Origin: JBEVNX01 sp040507895 | GTDB taxonomy: Bacteria > Desulfobacterota > Binatia > JACPRU01 | Length of the DNA: 27,312 bases | NCBI GenBank assembly: GCA_040507895.1 | Contig: JBEVNX010000146.1 | Coordinates: forward strand, 1 to 27,312 | Direction: 5' to 3' | In this document: piece after piece, positions 1 to 7,198 of the stretch | How positions within the stretch are numbered: position 1 is the first letter of the stretch | Layout of the letters: every line of letters begins with the position of its first letter | Program-made: the position numbers and the translations under genes | The notes under the pieces: model-generated | Databases searched by the model: none | The model's input: the letters and a program-made list of their open reading frames with translations, nothing else | What the model was told of the DNA's origin: nothing

Positions 1-6
1 AGGCCA

Positions 7-462
7 CTATTCCTCTTCGTCTTCGTCCTCATCCGCTTCGGCTTCATCTTCGTCCGAGTGATCGAGCTCTTCGGCCTCGCCTTCTTCCTCGACGTAGTCC
101 TTGTACTCTTGCGCGGACATGAGGTGCTCGACCTCGGAGGCGTCGCTCATCTCGATGCGGATCAACCAAGCATCGCCGTAAGGGTCGTCGTTGATGAGCT
201 CCGGCGTGGAGACGAGATCGTCGTTGGCCTCGGTGACTTCGCCGGAGACCGGGGCATAGACGTCGGACGCGGCTTTGACCGACTCGACGACCCCGAACGG
301 CTCGTCTTTGGTCACCGAGTCGCCCACCTTCGGGAGCTCGACGAACACGACTTCACCGAGCTCATGCTGCGCATAGTCGGTGACGCCGACCGTCGCCAGA
401 GTGCCCTCGATGAGCACCCACTCGTGCTCTCGCGTGTACCGCAGCTTCTTCGGGAACTTCAT
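7..462 (-). CDS. gcvH: Glycine cleavage system H protein with long acidic tail
   Basis: This is the lipoyl carrier protein of the glycine cleavage complex; it shuttles the aminomethyl group from the P protein to GcvT. The 151-residue protein starts MKFPKKLRYTREHEW, and the lipoyl-lysine motif ESVKAASDVYAP places the modified lysine at residue 63. I chose the ATG at 462 because an AGGAGG ribosome site lies just upstream and homologues start here; the frame stays open further upstream, but that stretch is the antisense of nothing conserved and lies inside the gcvT end. The gene sits 10 bases after gcvT and ends the folD-gcvT-gcvH operon. GcvH is usually about 125-130 residues. Here residues 124-151 form an added tail in which 20 of 28 residues are Asp or Glu, which is unusual. 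The assignment itself is secure. Confidence 0.95.
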   Translation of the reverse strand: MKFPKKLRYTREHEWVLIEGTLATVGVTDYAQHELGEVVFVELPKVGDSVTKDEPFGVVESVKAASDVYAPVSGEVTEANDDLVSTPELINDDPYGDAWLIRIEMSDASEVEHLMSAQEYKDYVEEEGEAEELDHSDEDEAEADEDEDEEE

Positions 463-472
463 CGGAACCCTC

Positions 473-1591
473 CTACTTCTGACCGCCCACGAACGGCAAC
501 GGCACCACTTCGGCCGGATGCTGCCGAGTCCGAATTTCCACTGCAAGCCTAGAGCCGATCACCGCCGCTTGCGCCTCGACGAGCGCGAGGCCGATGCCGA
601 AGCCGAGTGTCGGCGATTTCGTCCCGCTGGTGATCGCCCCCACCAGCCGGCCGCCTTGCGTGACCCGGTAGGCATGACGCGGCGGGGGGGCCGACTCCCC
701 CATGCGTAGCGCGGCGAGTCGGCGGCGCGGGGCCTGCCGCTCTTGCGCGAGCAGCGCGTCGCGCCCGATGAAGTCGCCCTTGTGAAGCTTCACCACCCAA
801 CCCAGGCCCGCCTCGAGCGGGCTGGTGGTCTCGTCGATGTCGTTGCCATAGAGCATCAAGCCCTTCTCGAGCCGCAGCGTGTCGCGCGCGCCGAGGCCGA
901 CGGGCACGAGGCCCTGCGGGCGACCGGCGTCGAGGAGACGATCCCACGTCGCTTCGGCATGCTCGGGTGCGAGATAGATCTCGAAGCCGTCCTCCCCCGT
1001 GTAGCCGGTGCGTGAGACCAGCGCCGACACGCCCGCCACGCTCGCCTCGGCGACGCGGAAGCTCCGCAGCGCGCCGAGATCGATCGATGCGAGGGGCGCG
1101 AGAATCGCCGCCGCCCGCGGCCCTTGCAGCGCCAGCTGGGCGAACTCGGCGCTACGGTTCACGACTTCGGCGCCGCGCGCGTTGTCGCGCATCCAGCGAA
1201 AGTCCTTGTCGACGTTCGATGCATTGACGCAGAACAGGAAGCGGTCGGGCGCCAGGCAGTAGTAGACGACATCGTCGACGATGCCCCCGGAAGGCAGACA
1301 CATCACCGCGTACTGCGCGGCGCCGGGTGAGAGCTTGGCCGCGTCGTTGGTGACCAAGCGCTGCACGGCGCCGAGCGCGCCCGCGCCGAGCACCTCCACT
1401 TCGCCCATGTGGCTGACGTCGAACAAACCCGCTCGCGCGCGAACCGCGCGGTGCTCTTCCAGGATGCTCGTGTAGTAGACCGGCATCTCCCAGCCGGCGA
1501 AGTCGACCATCCGCGCACCGAGACGGCGGTGCGCTGCGAACAAGGGCGTGCGCTGCGTTTCGCGCGGGCCCCCCGTGACCGCGACGCTCAC
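473..1591 (-). CDS. gcvT: Aminomethyltransferase, glycine cleavage T protein
   Basis: GcvT transfers the methylene group from aminomethyl-GcvH to tetrahydrofolate, releasing ammonia and making 5,10-methylene-THF. The 372-residue protein has normal family length. It carries the family motifs RTPLFAAHRRLGARMVDFAGW near the N-terminus, FDVSHMGEVEV, SGGIVDDVVYY, the folate-site stretch VNASNVDKDFRW, SRTGYTGEDGFEIY and the C-terminal GAITSGTKSPTLG. The start is a GTG at 1591-1589 that overlaps the TGA stop of folD by 4 bases (GTGA), which argues for translational coupling. The open frame runs much further upstream, but only as a shadow of folD. GcvP is not in the window and must lie elsewhere, perhaps just beyond the left edge. 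Confidence 0.95.
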   Translation of the reverse strand: MSVAVTGGPRETQRTPLFAAHRRLGARMVDFAGWEMPVYYTSILEEHRAVRARAGLFDVSHMGEVEVLGAGALGAVQRLVTNDAAKLSPGAAQYAVMCLPSGGIVDDVVYYCLAPDRFLFCVNASNVDKDFRWMRDNARGAEVVNRSAEFAQLALQGPRAAAILAPLASIDLGALRSFRVAEASVAGVSALVSRTGYTGEDGFEIYLAPEHAEATWDRLLDAGRPQGLVPVGLGARDTLRLEKGLMLYGNDIDETTSPLEAGLGWVVKLHKGDFIGRDALLAQERQAPRRRLAALRMGESAPPPRHAYRVTQGGRLVGAITSGTKSPTLGFGIGLALVEAQAAVIGSRLAVEIRTRQHPAEVVPLPFVGGQK

Positions 1592-2460
1592 CGCGCGGCC
1601 GATCCCGCGGGCGCGCCCGCGCGGCGCTTCGCGGCGAGGAGCGTGTTCTGCATCAGCATCGCCACGGTCATGGGTCCGACGCCGCCCGGCACCGGAGTGA
1701 TGTGCGCCGCTCGGGCCGCCGCGGCGGCGTACTCGACGTCGCCCTTGAGTCCGGCATCCGTCCGGTTGATTCCGACGTCGATCACCACCGCCCCTGGGCG
1801 GATCCATTCGCCACAAATCATCTCCGCCTTGCCGATCGCGGCGACGAGGATCTCTGCACGGCCCACTTCCGCGCCGAGGTCGGCCGTGCGGGAATGACAG
1901 ATCGTGACGGTCGCGTGCCGCTCGAGGAGCAGAAACGCCACGGGCTTGCCCACGAGCAGGCTGCGTCCGATGACCACGGCCCGCTTGCCGCCGATGTGGA
2001 TCCCCGTCTTGTCGATCAGGTACATCACGCCGAGCGGAGTGCACGGGCGGAAGCCGGGTTCGCCCGCGAGGAGCCTTCCCTGACTCACCGGATGCAGCCC
2101 GTCCACGTCCTTCTCCGGCGAGAGAGCGAAGATCACGCGCTTCTCGTCCAATCCCTTCGGCAGCGGCAGCTGCACGAGGATGCCGTGAACCTTCGGATCC
2201 GCGTTCAGCTCGGCGACCAGGGCGAGCAGCTTGCTCTCGCTCGTCGACGCCGGCAGCTCGTGGCCGAACGCCTGGAAGCCGACTTCGGTGCACGCCTTGC
2301 GCTTGGAGCCGACGTAGATCTTCGACGCCGGGTCGTCGCCGACCAGCACGGTGGCCAGACCCGGCACGATTCCGCGCTGCTCGGTGAACGCGGCCGTCTC
2401 GATCCGAACCCGCTCGCGGACTTCGCGCGCTGCGTCCTTGCCGTCGAGAATCTCGCCCAC
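1588..2460 (-). CDS. folD: Bifunctional methylene-THF dehydrogenase / methenyl-THF cyclohydrolase
   Basis: FolD interconverts 5,10-methylene-THF and 10-formyl-THF with NAD(P)H in the cytosol. The 290-residue protein has the usual length. Visible signatures are KIYVGSKRKAC (catalytic Lys about residue 53, with Tyr 49), VQLPLPKGLDE, the substrate-site KDVDGLHP, the dinucleotide-binding GRSLLVGKPVA and the C-terminal PVPGGVGPMTVAML. It is the first gene of a folD-gcvT-gcvH operon: FolD uses the methylene-THF that the glycine cleavage complex makes, so the grouping is metabolically coherent. The short Ala/Arg/Gly-rich C-terminal tail is not conserved. The 147 bases between folD and the divergent ald gene should hold both promoters, but I see no convincing -35/-10 pair and no glycine riboswitch there. 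Confidence 0.95.
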   Translation of the reverse strand: MGEILDGKDAAREVRERVRIETAAFTEQRGIVPGLATVLVGDDPASKIYVGSKRKACTEVGFQAFGHELPASTSESKLLALVAELNADPKVHGILVQLPLPKGLDEKRVIFALSPEKDVDGLHPVSQGRLLAGEPGFRPCTPLGVMYLIDKTGIHIGGKRAVVIGRSLLVGKPVAFLLLERHATVTICHSRTADLGAEVGRAEILVAAIGKAEMICGEWIRPGAVVIDVGINRTDAGLKGDVEYAAAAARAAHITPVPGGVGPMTVAMLMQNTLLAAKRRAGAPAGSAAR

Positions 2461-2607
2461 GAGCGTTCCTGCGTGGACGCAGTAGCCAATTCATTGCGGG
2501 GAATCAATCGGCGCTTTTGCTCGCGCGCCGTTCGCTCGAGGCTCGTCGCCGCGCACACGAATTCTCCCCGCTTGCGTTCTCGCCAGCCTTCCCCCATTTC
2601 TTCCTCC

Positions 2608-3726
2608 ATGCGACTCGGCGTGCCGCGCGAGGTCAAGACCGACGAGAGCCGCGTGGCGGTGACGCCGAGCGGCGTGAGCGGGCTCGTCGCGCACGGCCAT
2701 CGAGTGCGCGTCGAGAGCGGCGCGGGGCGCGGCAGCCGGATCACCGACGAAACCTACCGCGCCGCCGGCGCGGAGATCGTGTCGCGCGCGGAGGACGTTT
2801 GGCGCGACAGCGAGCTGGTGCTCAAGGTCAAGGAGCCGATCGACGAGGAATACACCTTCCTGCGCAGCGGCCTGGTTCTGTTCACTTACTTGCATCTCGC
2901 GGCGAACGAGCCGTTGACGCGTGCTCTCATCGACTCGGGCGTACGGGCGCTCGGCTACGAGACCGTGCAGCTCGACGACGGCTCACTGCCGTTGCTCGCG
3001 CCGATGAGCGAGGTCGCCGGCCGGCTATCGATCCAGGTCGGCGCCTGGTGCCTGCAAGCCGAGAACGGCGGGCGTGGCGTGTTGCTCGGCGGCGCCTCCG
3101 GCGTGCGACCGGCGAAGGTAGTGATCCTCGGCGCCGGCATCGCCGGCGCCAACGCCTGCAAGGTGGCCGTCGGAGTCGGAGCGCACGTGAGCATCCTCGA
3201 CGTCAACCCCGCGCGGCTGCGCTACGTGTACGACATTCTCGGCGGGCACGTCACCACGGTGATGTCGAACGGCGCCAACGTCGAGGAAGAGGTCGTCACG
3301 GCGGATCTCGCCATCGGCTCCGTGCTGATCCCGGGCGCGCGCGCCCCCCGCCTCGTGTCTCGATCCCTGGTGCGCCGAATGGCCGACGGCTCGGCGATCG
3401 TCGACATCTCCATCGATCAGGGCGGCTGCGTCGAGACGGCGCGCCCGACGACTCACCACGATCCCATCTACATGGAAGAGGGTGCGGTTCACTACTGCGT
3501 CACCAACATGCCGGGCATCGTGCCGCACACGTCGACCTACGCGCTCACCAATGTGACCCTGTCTTACGCTCTCGCGATCGCCGATCTCGGGCTCGAGGCC
3601 GCGGCGCGCGATAGCGCGCCACTGCGCCGGGCGATCAACATCTACGACGGCAAGGTCATGCACCGGGGCGTCGCCGAAGCGTTCGGTCTGCCGTTCCACG
3701 CTCCGGAGGAAGCGATCGAGGGTTAG
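2608..3726 (+). CDS. ald: Alanine dehydrogenase
   Basis: This enzyme catalyses reversible NAD-dependent deamination of L-alanine to pyruvate and ammonia. The 372-residue protein matches family length. Family residues fall at the positions known from the Mycobacterium tuberculosis enzyme: Arg15 (DESRVAV), Lys75 (VLKVKEP), His96 (TYLHLAAN) and Asp270 (DISIDQGG). The Rossmann motif GAGIAG lies at residues 175-180 and PMSEVAGRLSIQ at about 132-143. The start MRLGVPREVK matches homologues; no clear Shine-Dalgarno sequence precedes it, so initiation may be leaderless or weak. The gene is transcribed away from folD and converges on the VOC gene with 41 bases between stop codons. Together with glycine cleavage this corner of the window handles small amino-acid nitrogen. 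Confidence 0.95.
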   Translation: MRLGVPREVKTDESRVAVTPSGVSGLVAHGHRVRVESGAGRGSRITDETYRAAGAEIVSRAEDVWRDSELVLKVKEPIDEEYTFLRSGLVLFTYLHLAANEPLTRALIDSGVRALGYETVQLDDGSLPLLAPMSEVAGRLSIQVGAWCLQAENGGRGVLLGGASGVRPAKVVILGAGIAGANACKVAVGVGAHVSILDVNPARLRYVYDILGGHVTTVMSNGANVEEEVVTADLAIGSVLIPGARAPRLVSRSLVRRMADGSAIVDISIDQGGCVETARPTTHHDPIYMEEGAVHYCVTNMPGIVPHTSTYALTNVTLSYALAIADLGLEAAARDSAPLRRAINIYDGKVMHRGVAEAFGLPFHAPEEAIEG

Positions 3727-3767
3727 GGCCGGCCAGGGGCGCCACGGCGTCGCGCCGAGCCGCGAGG

Positions 3768-4208
3768 TTAGCCGTCCCAGTCGAACATTCGCCGGCGGCG
3801 GATCTCGCGGAAGTTGGTGATCTCGAGCCGTACGCCGTCGAGGTCGGTGAAGAAGGTCGCGTAGTAGTCCGCAGCGTACTCCGGGTAGTAGCGGCCATCC
3901 GTCACCTCGACGCCGACCGCGCGAAGCTCGGCGACCGCCCGGTCCACCGCCCGCTCGTCGACCACGCGAAAACAGAAGTGGTGAAGGCCGGGCGCGTATG
4001 GATCGTGATCCGGCGACCCGGGGCGCGCGGGCCGGAGAGAGAAGCCGAATTGCCGGTTGTAGTAGTGAACGTGCGCGTCGCCGCCGATCGTCGACTCGAG
4101 CTTCCGGTACCCGAGCACAGTCATCACGCGGTCGTAGAACGCGCTCGATCGGGCGAGATCGCGTACCGCGACGTAGACGTGATCGATGCCGACGACCTCG
4201 ACGGGCAC
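3768..4208 (-). CDS. VOC-superfamily (glyoxalase/dioxygenase fold) protein
   Basis: This 146-residue protein has the paired beta-alpha-beta-beta-beta fold of the vicinal oxygen chelate superfamily. The N-terminal GIDHVYVAVRDLARSSAFY puts a likely metal ligand at His10. The second module begins GLHHFCFRV (His76/His77) and ends GVRLEITN, where Glu129 is the usual last metal ligand. VOC members include lactoylglutathione lyases, extradiol dioxygenases and fosfomycin-resistance enzymes; the sequence alone does not tell the substrate, and no second glyoxalase gene is nearby. It lies 28 bases downstream of the membrane methyltransferase gene on the same strand, so it may be the last gene of that transcript. 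No signal peptide is seen, so it should be cytosolic. Confidence 0.85.
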   Translation of the reverse strand: MPVEVVGIDHVYVAVRDLARSSAFYDRVMTVLGYRKLESTIGGDAHVHYYNRQFGFSLRPARPGSPDHDPYAPGLHHFCFRVVDERAVDRAVAELRAVGVEVTDGRYYPEYAADYYATFFTDLDGVRLEITNFREIRRRRMFDWDG

Positions 4209-4236
4209 GGCACACCTCTAGCAGATCGGCGCGGGC

Positions 4237-4905
4237 TCACCAGACGCCCGGCAGCAATCGATGTCGCACGGATCGCGCGTAGTCCTCATATCCGGGAAGC
4301 TCGCCGCGCAGCACGGCCTCCTCTTTGCAAATCCTCGCTAGCAAGAGCGGAATGACGAGTCCGCTCGGCAGCAACGATGCCCAAGAGCCGAGCGCCAGAC
4401 CGCTCGCCAGCGCGATGCCGATCACCGCGGCGTAGCCCGGATGGCGAACGAAGCGATAGGGGCCGGACCAGACGACCCGGTGACCGCGTTCGACCTGGAT
4501 GCGGATCACCGATGAGAAGAAGGGATTCGACCGTGTGGCCCAGACGACGAGGACAAAGCACGCCGTCAACACCATGAAGCCGGTCACGCGAAGAGCGCTG
4601 GGTACGGAATCCGACGCATGCAGCCAGCCGACGTCGGCGCCGGCCACGAACAGATGGGCTGACCACACGCACGACGCGACGAGCACCGCGACGAACCGGC
4701 TCTCGCGTCCCCCCGGACCAGGTGACAAGCGCTCTCGTAGAAGGTCGGGAGGCGTCGTCGACGCGCTGGCGACCAGAAAGATCGCCCACAGCGCCGCATA
4801 GAAGCGAAACCCCGGCAGGTCCGAGCGGCCCGCGGAAAGGAAGAGAAGCCGGGCGTTGGACCACGCGGCCGCGCAGGCGACCGCGATCGCCAGAGCGCGC
4901 TGCAT
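4237..4905 (-). CDS. Isoprenylcysteine/phospholipid-type membrane methyltransferase
   Basis: This 222-residue integral membrane protein has several hydrophobic segments (roughly residues 36-50, 70-88, 105-123, 158-190). Its C-terminal half carries the ICMT/PEMT-family signature: GPYRFVRHPGYAAV with the conserved Arg-His-Pro at 154-156, followed by the Glu pair at 195-196 and GYEDYARSVRHRLLPG. In this family those parts bind S-adenosylmethionine at the membrane face. Bacterial members methylate varied small molecules or lipids, and the substrate here cannot be read from sequence. The ATG overlaps the stop of the ABM-HCCA gene by one base (TGATG), so the two are probably translated in a coupled way. 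Longer open frame upstream is shadow of that gene. Confidence 0.85.
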   Translation of the reverse strand: MQRALAIAVACAAAWSNARLLFLSAGRSDLPGFRFYAALWAIFLVASASTTPPDLLRERLSPGPGGRESRFVAVLVASCVWSAHLFVAGADVGWLHASDSVPSALRVTGFMVLTACFVLVVWATRSNPFFSSVIRIQVERGHRVVWSGPYRFVRHPGYAAVIGIALASGLALGSWASLLPSGLVIPLLLARICKEEAVLRGELPGYEDYARSVRHRLLPGVW

Positions 4906-5813
4906 CACCCGTCGCGGTCTTCGAGTAGTATGCTCCTGAGGAGGGCGAGGCGATCGTTTCCCCAGAGCATCTGCTCGCCGACGAAGAACGTCGGGACGCC
5001 GAACGCGCCGCGGCGATGGGCTTCCGCGGCCCCGCTCGCGAGCTCGCGACGGGTCTCGTCGGCCCCCAGCGCGACGTCGAAGGCTGCCACCGGTAAGCCG
5101 CATCGCTCGGCGATCCGGCGGCAGACGCCGCGGTCGATCGGCCACGCCTCCGAGCTGTACACGGCCGAGCACAGCGCCCAGCCGTACTCGGCCGCTGCGC
5201 CGAGCCGACGTGCCGCCACCGCCGCGCGCGCCAGAAGGTCGAAATCGAAGTCGTGGTCCGGCGGCTCGCGGAAGGGAATCCCATACGCGCGGGCCCAGAG
5301 CTCGGCGTCCCGGCGTCGATACTCCCATTCGTACTGGCCCGACACGGCAGCCCCGGCGAACGGGTCACGCCCCCGTAGCTTGCGGATGTCCGATCCGTTC
5401 ACCGGGCGCCAGTCGATCCGGCAGCCCGTATCCATTTCCAGAGCGTTCATCTGACTCGCGGCCAGATAGGAGTAGCGGCTTCCCGGCGAGAAGAAGAATT
5501 CCACGACGCGACCCGGCGCGCCGGGCGCGATCGGCTCGAAGTGCTCGACAGTCGGGAAGGGGTCGTAGAAATGATGCAGCAGGCGCTTCCATTCTTGATA
5601 CCCCGCCGACTTCCGAAACCCTTCGACGTGATCATCGAGGGAGCGCCAGCGCACCAGCAGCACGTAGCGGCCCGGATTTTCCACGCGGCGCTGGAGCTCG
5701 TGCGAGACGTAGCCCGGCGAGACTCGCAAGATCGAGCGAGCCACATCGAACGCAGCCTCGAACTCGGCGGCCTGCGCCGGCTTCACGTCGAGGATCGCAA
5801 CCTCGAGGATCAT
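4905..5813 (-). CDS. Fusion of ABM-like monooxygenase domain and DsbA-fold HCCA isomerase
   Basis: The 302-residue product joins two domains. Residues 1 to about 95 resemble the small antibiotic-biosynthesis-monooxygenase (ABM) ferredoxin-like fold: MILEVAILDVKPAQAAEFEAAF, then SPGYVSHELQRR, and RYVLLVRWRSLDDHVEGFR. Residues from about 102 form a DsbA/kappa-GST fold of the 2-hydroxychromene-2-carboxylate isomerase family: EFFFSPGSRYSYLA with the likely catalytic Ser112, the cis-proline motif FGVPTFFV near 271-278, and LWGNDRL near the end. In aromatic degradation such isomerases act with glutathione, and ABM domains oxygenate or bind aromatic or quinone-like compounds; a joint role on one aromatic substrate is inference. 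No strong ribosome site precedes the ATG. It is coupled to the downstream methyltransferase by a one-base overlap. Confidence 0.85.
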   Translation of the reverse strand: MILEVAILDVKPAQAAEFEAAFDVARSILRVSPGYVSHELQRRVENPGRYVLLVRWRSLDDHVEGFRKSAGYQEWKRLLHHFYDPFPTVEHFEPIAPGAPGRVVEFFFSPGSRYSYLAASQMNALEMDTGCRIDWRPVNGSDIRKLRGRDPFAGAAVSGQYEWEYRRRDAELWARAYGIPFREPPDHDFDFDLLARAAVAARRLGAAAEYGWALCSAVYSSEAWPIDRGVCRRIAERCGLPVAAFDVALGADETRRELASGAAEAHRRGAFGVPTFFVGEQMLWGNDRLALLRSILLEDRDG

Positions 5814-5950
5814 GCGGTGATCGCCGTCGAGCGAACGGCTATGTCGTCCCTCCTCGGCCGGTTCCCCCCGCGGGGCGATGGGCGCGTCGCCTTCGTCATG
5901 GTTCGCGGCGAATCCCTCGAGGTCTGGCCATCTTGCCCCGCCGCGCCTCG

Positions 5951-6886
5951 TCAGGCGAAGGCGGGGAGCACGTGCTCGGCGAACAACGCGGCCGGCGTGC
6001 GAATGTCACGGCCGAAGAACTCGATCACGAACTGCCGAACGCCGAGATCGACGTGGCGCCGGATGCGCTCGATCACCTGCGGCGCGCTTCCCCAAATGCC
6101 GGCTCCCTCGATGTCGCCGAGATGTCCGCCGTAGAGGCCGGTCGCCTTCTGCATCTTCTGGCGGCCGTCCTCCTCGTTCTCGCCGATGACCACGAGCGTC
6201 TGCTGAGAGATCGTGATCGAGTCGAAGTCGCGGCCGACGTCGCGGCAGTGGCGGCGCAGCACATCGATCTTCGCCGGCAGCGCCGCCTGGTGAACGGCCA
6301 GGTTGTTCCAGATGTCGGCGTGCTCCGCGGCAATGCGCAGCAACACCCTCTCGCCGCCGCCGCCGATCAGGATCGGCGGCCGCCGAGTCGGACGGGGCTC
6401 GCAGATCACCGAGTCGACGTGGAAATACTTGCCGGAGAAGCTCGGGGCCTCTTCCGTCCACATACGCTTCATGATCGTCACCGCTTCGCGCAGTTGCCCG
6501 AGCCGCTCGCGCGTCGGGGGAAACGCGAAACCGTATCCCTCGAACTCCTGCGTGAACCATCCCGCACCGAGGCCAACGATGACGCGACCGCCGGTGATGT
6601 GATCGAGGGTGGCGGCCATCTTCGCGTGCAGCGCCGGATTGCGAAAGCCCGGTGGCGAAACCAGCAGGCCGAGCTCCGGCTTCGAGGTGACGGCACCGAC
6701 CGCGCACAGCGTGGTCCACGCCTCGAGGATCGGAATGCTCGGCGTCGGAATGCCGTACAGGTGATCGTTCAGCCACAACGAGTGGAACCCGAGCGATTCG
6801 AGCTCGATCGCGGCGGCGCGCGTTTCCTGCCAGGACCGCTTGATCTGAGGCAAGGTTACCCCGAAGTGGACCGCTCGAGATCCCAT
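5951..6886 (-). CDS. LLM-class (luciferase-like) F420-dependent-type oxidoreductase
   Basis: This 311-residue protein belongs to the bacterial luciferase-like monooxygenase family, in the group that generally uses coenzyme F420. Visible family stretches are HFGVTLPQ at the N-terminus, ELESLGFHSLWLNDH, LDHITGGRVIVGLGAGW, GYGFAFPPTRERLGQLREA, RPPILIGGGGERVLLRIAAEHAD and the C-terminal IERIRRHVDLGVRQFVI. The TIM-barrel protein would be cytosolic. The substrate is unknown; family members act on lipids, sugars, methylenetetrahydromethanopterin or xenobiotics, and some use FMN instead of F420. The ATG at 6886 has AGGAGG five bases upstream, and that ribosome site overlaps the stop of the preceding small membrane protein gene, so the two probably form one transcript. 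Confidence 0.88.
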   Translation of the reverse strand: MGSRAVHFGVTLPQIKRSWQETRAAAIELESLGFHSLWLNDHLYGIPTPSIPILEAWTTLCAVGAVTSKPELGLLVSPPGFRNPALHAKMAATLDHITGGRVIVGLGAGWFTQEFEGYGFAFPPTRERLGQLREAVTIMKRMWTEEAPSFSGKYFHVDSVICEPRPTRRPPILIGGGGERVLLRIAAEHADIWNNLAVHQAALPAKIDVLRRHCRDVGRDFDSITISQQTLVVIGENEEDGRQKMQKATGLYGGHLGDIEGAGIWGSAPQVIERIRRHVDLGVRQFVIEFFGRDIRTPAALFAEHVLPAFA

Positions 6887-6895
6887 GAGTCCTCC

Positions 6896-7132
6896 TCAGT
6901 GCTTCGTCAGCACCCACCAGCAGATCGCCATCGGCACGAGCAGCTGGACCTCCGTGACCCAGAAACCGGACCAGCCGCCACCGGCGATCGCCTCCTTGAA
7001 CAGCAGCCCGCTCAGGATCACTACCGTGGCCGCGACCGCGATCTTTCCCTGGCGAGCCGTCATGCTTGCGTTCGATGCGGCCCGGGCGGCCGCGAGGGAT
7101 CGCGCATACCGGCTCTCACCGTCCGCGGTCAA
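6896..7132 (-). CDS. Small two-segment membrane protein, unknown function
   Basis: I do not recognise this family. The frame gives 78 residues from a TTG at 7132; a more conventional ATG at 7063 would give 55 residues (MTARQGKIAVAATVV...). Neither has a clear ribosome site, so the start is uncertain. The C-terminal 55 residues hold two hydrophobic segments, KIAVAATVVILSGLLF and EVQLLVPMAICWWVL, joined by a glycine-rich loop, as expected for a small inner-membrane hairpin. The stop is 9 bases before the ATG of the luciferase-like oxidoreductase and overlaps the region of its ribosome site, which suggests co-transcription and possibly a membrane partner for that enzyme. Confidence 0.55.
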   Translation of the reverse strand: MTADGESRYARSLAAARAASNASMTARQGKIAVAATVVILSGLLFKEAIAGGGWSGFWVTEVQLLVPMAICWWVLTKH

Positions 7133-7198
7133 GTCGACGATGCCGCTTCGTCGGCTCCTCTTCGATTCTTCGAGAGTCGCCTCAAAGCCGCGCTCCGC

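Noticed and set aside
2461..2607. Possible glycine riboswitch or strong promoters between folD and ald
   Set aside because: No tandem aptamer-like conserved core is visible in 147 bases; TTGATT with a 17-base gap to TACTGC on the minus strand is too weak to call.
2517..3614. Long Arg-rich open frame overlapping ald in another frame
   Set aside because: Its composition (very high Arg, no motifs) is typical of a shadow frame in GC-rich DNA; ald in the correct frame has all catalytic residues.
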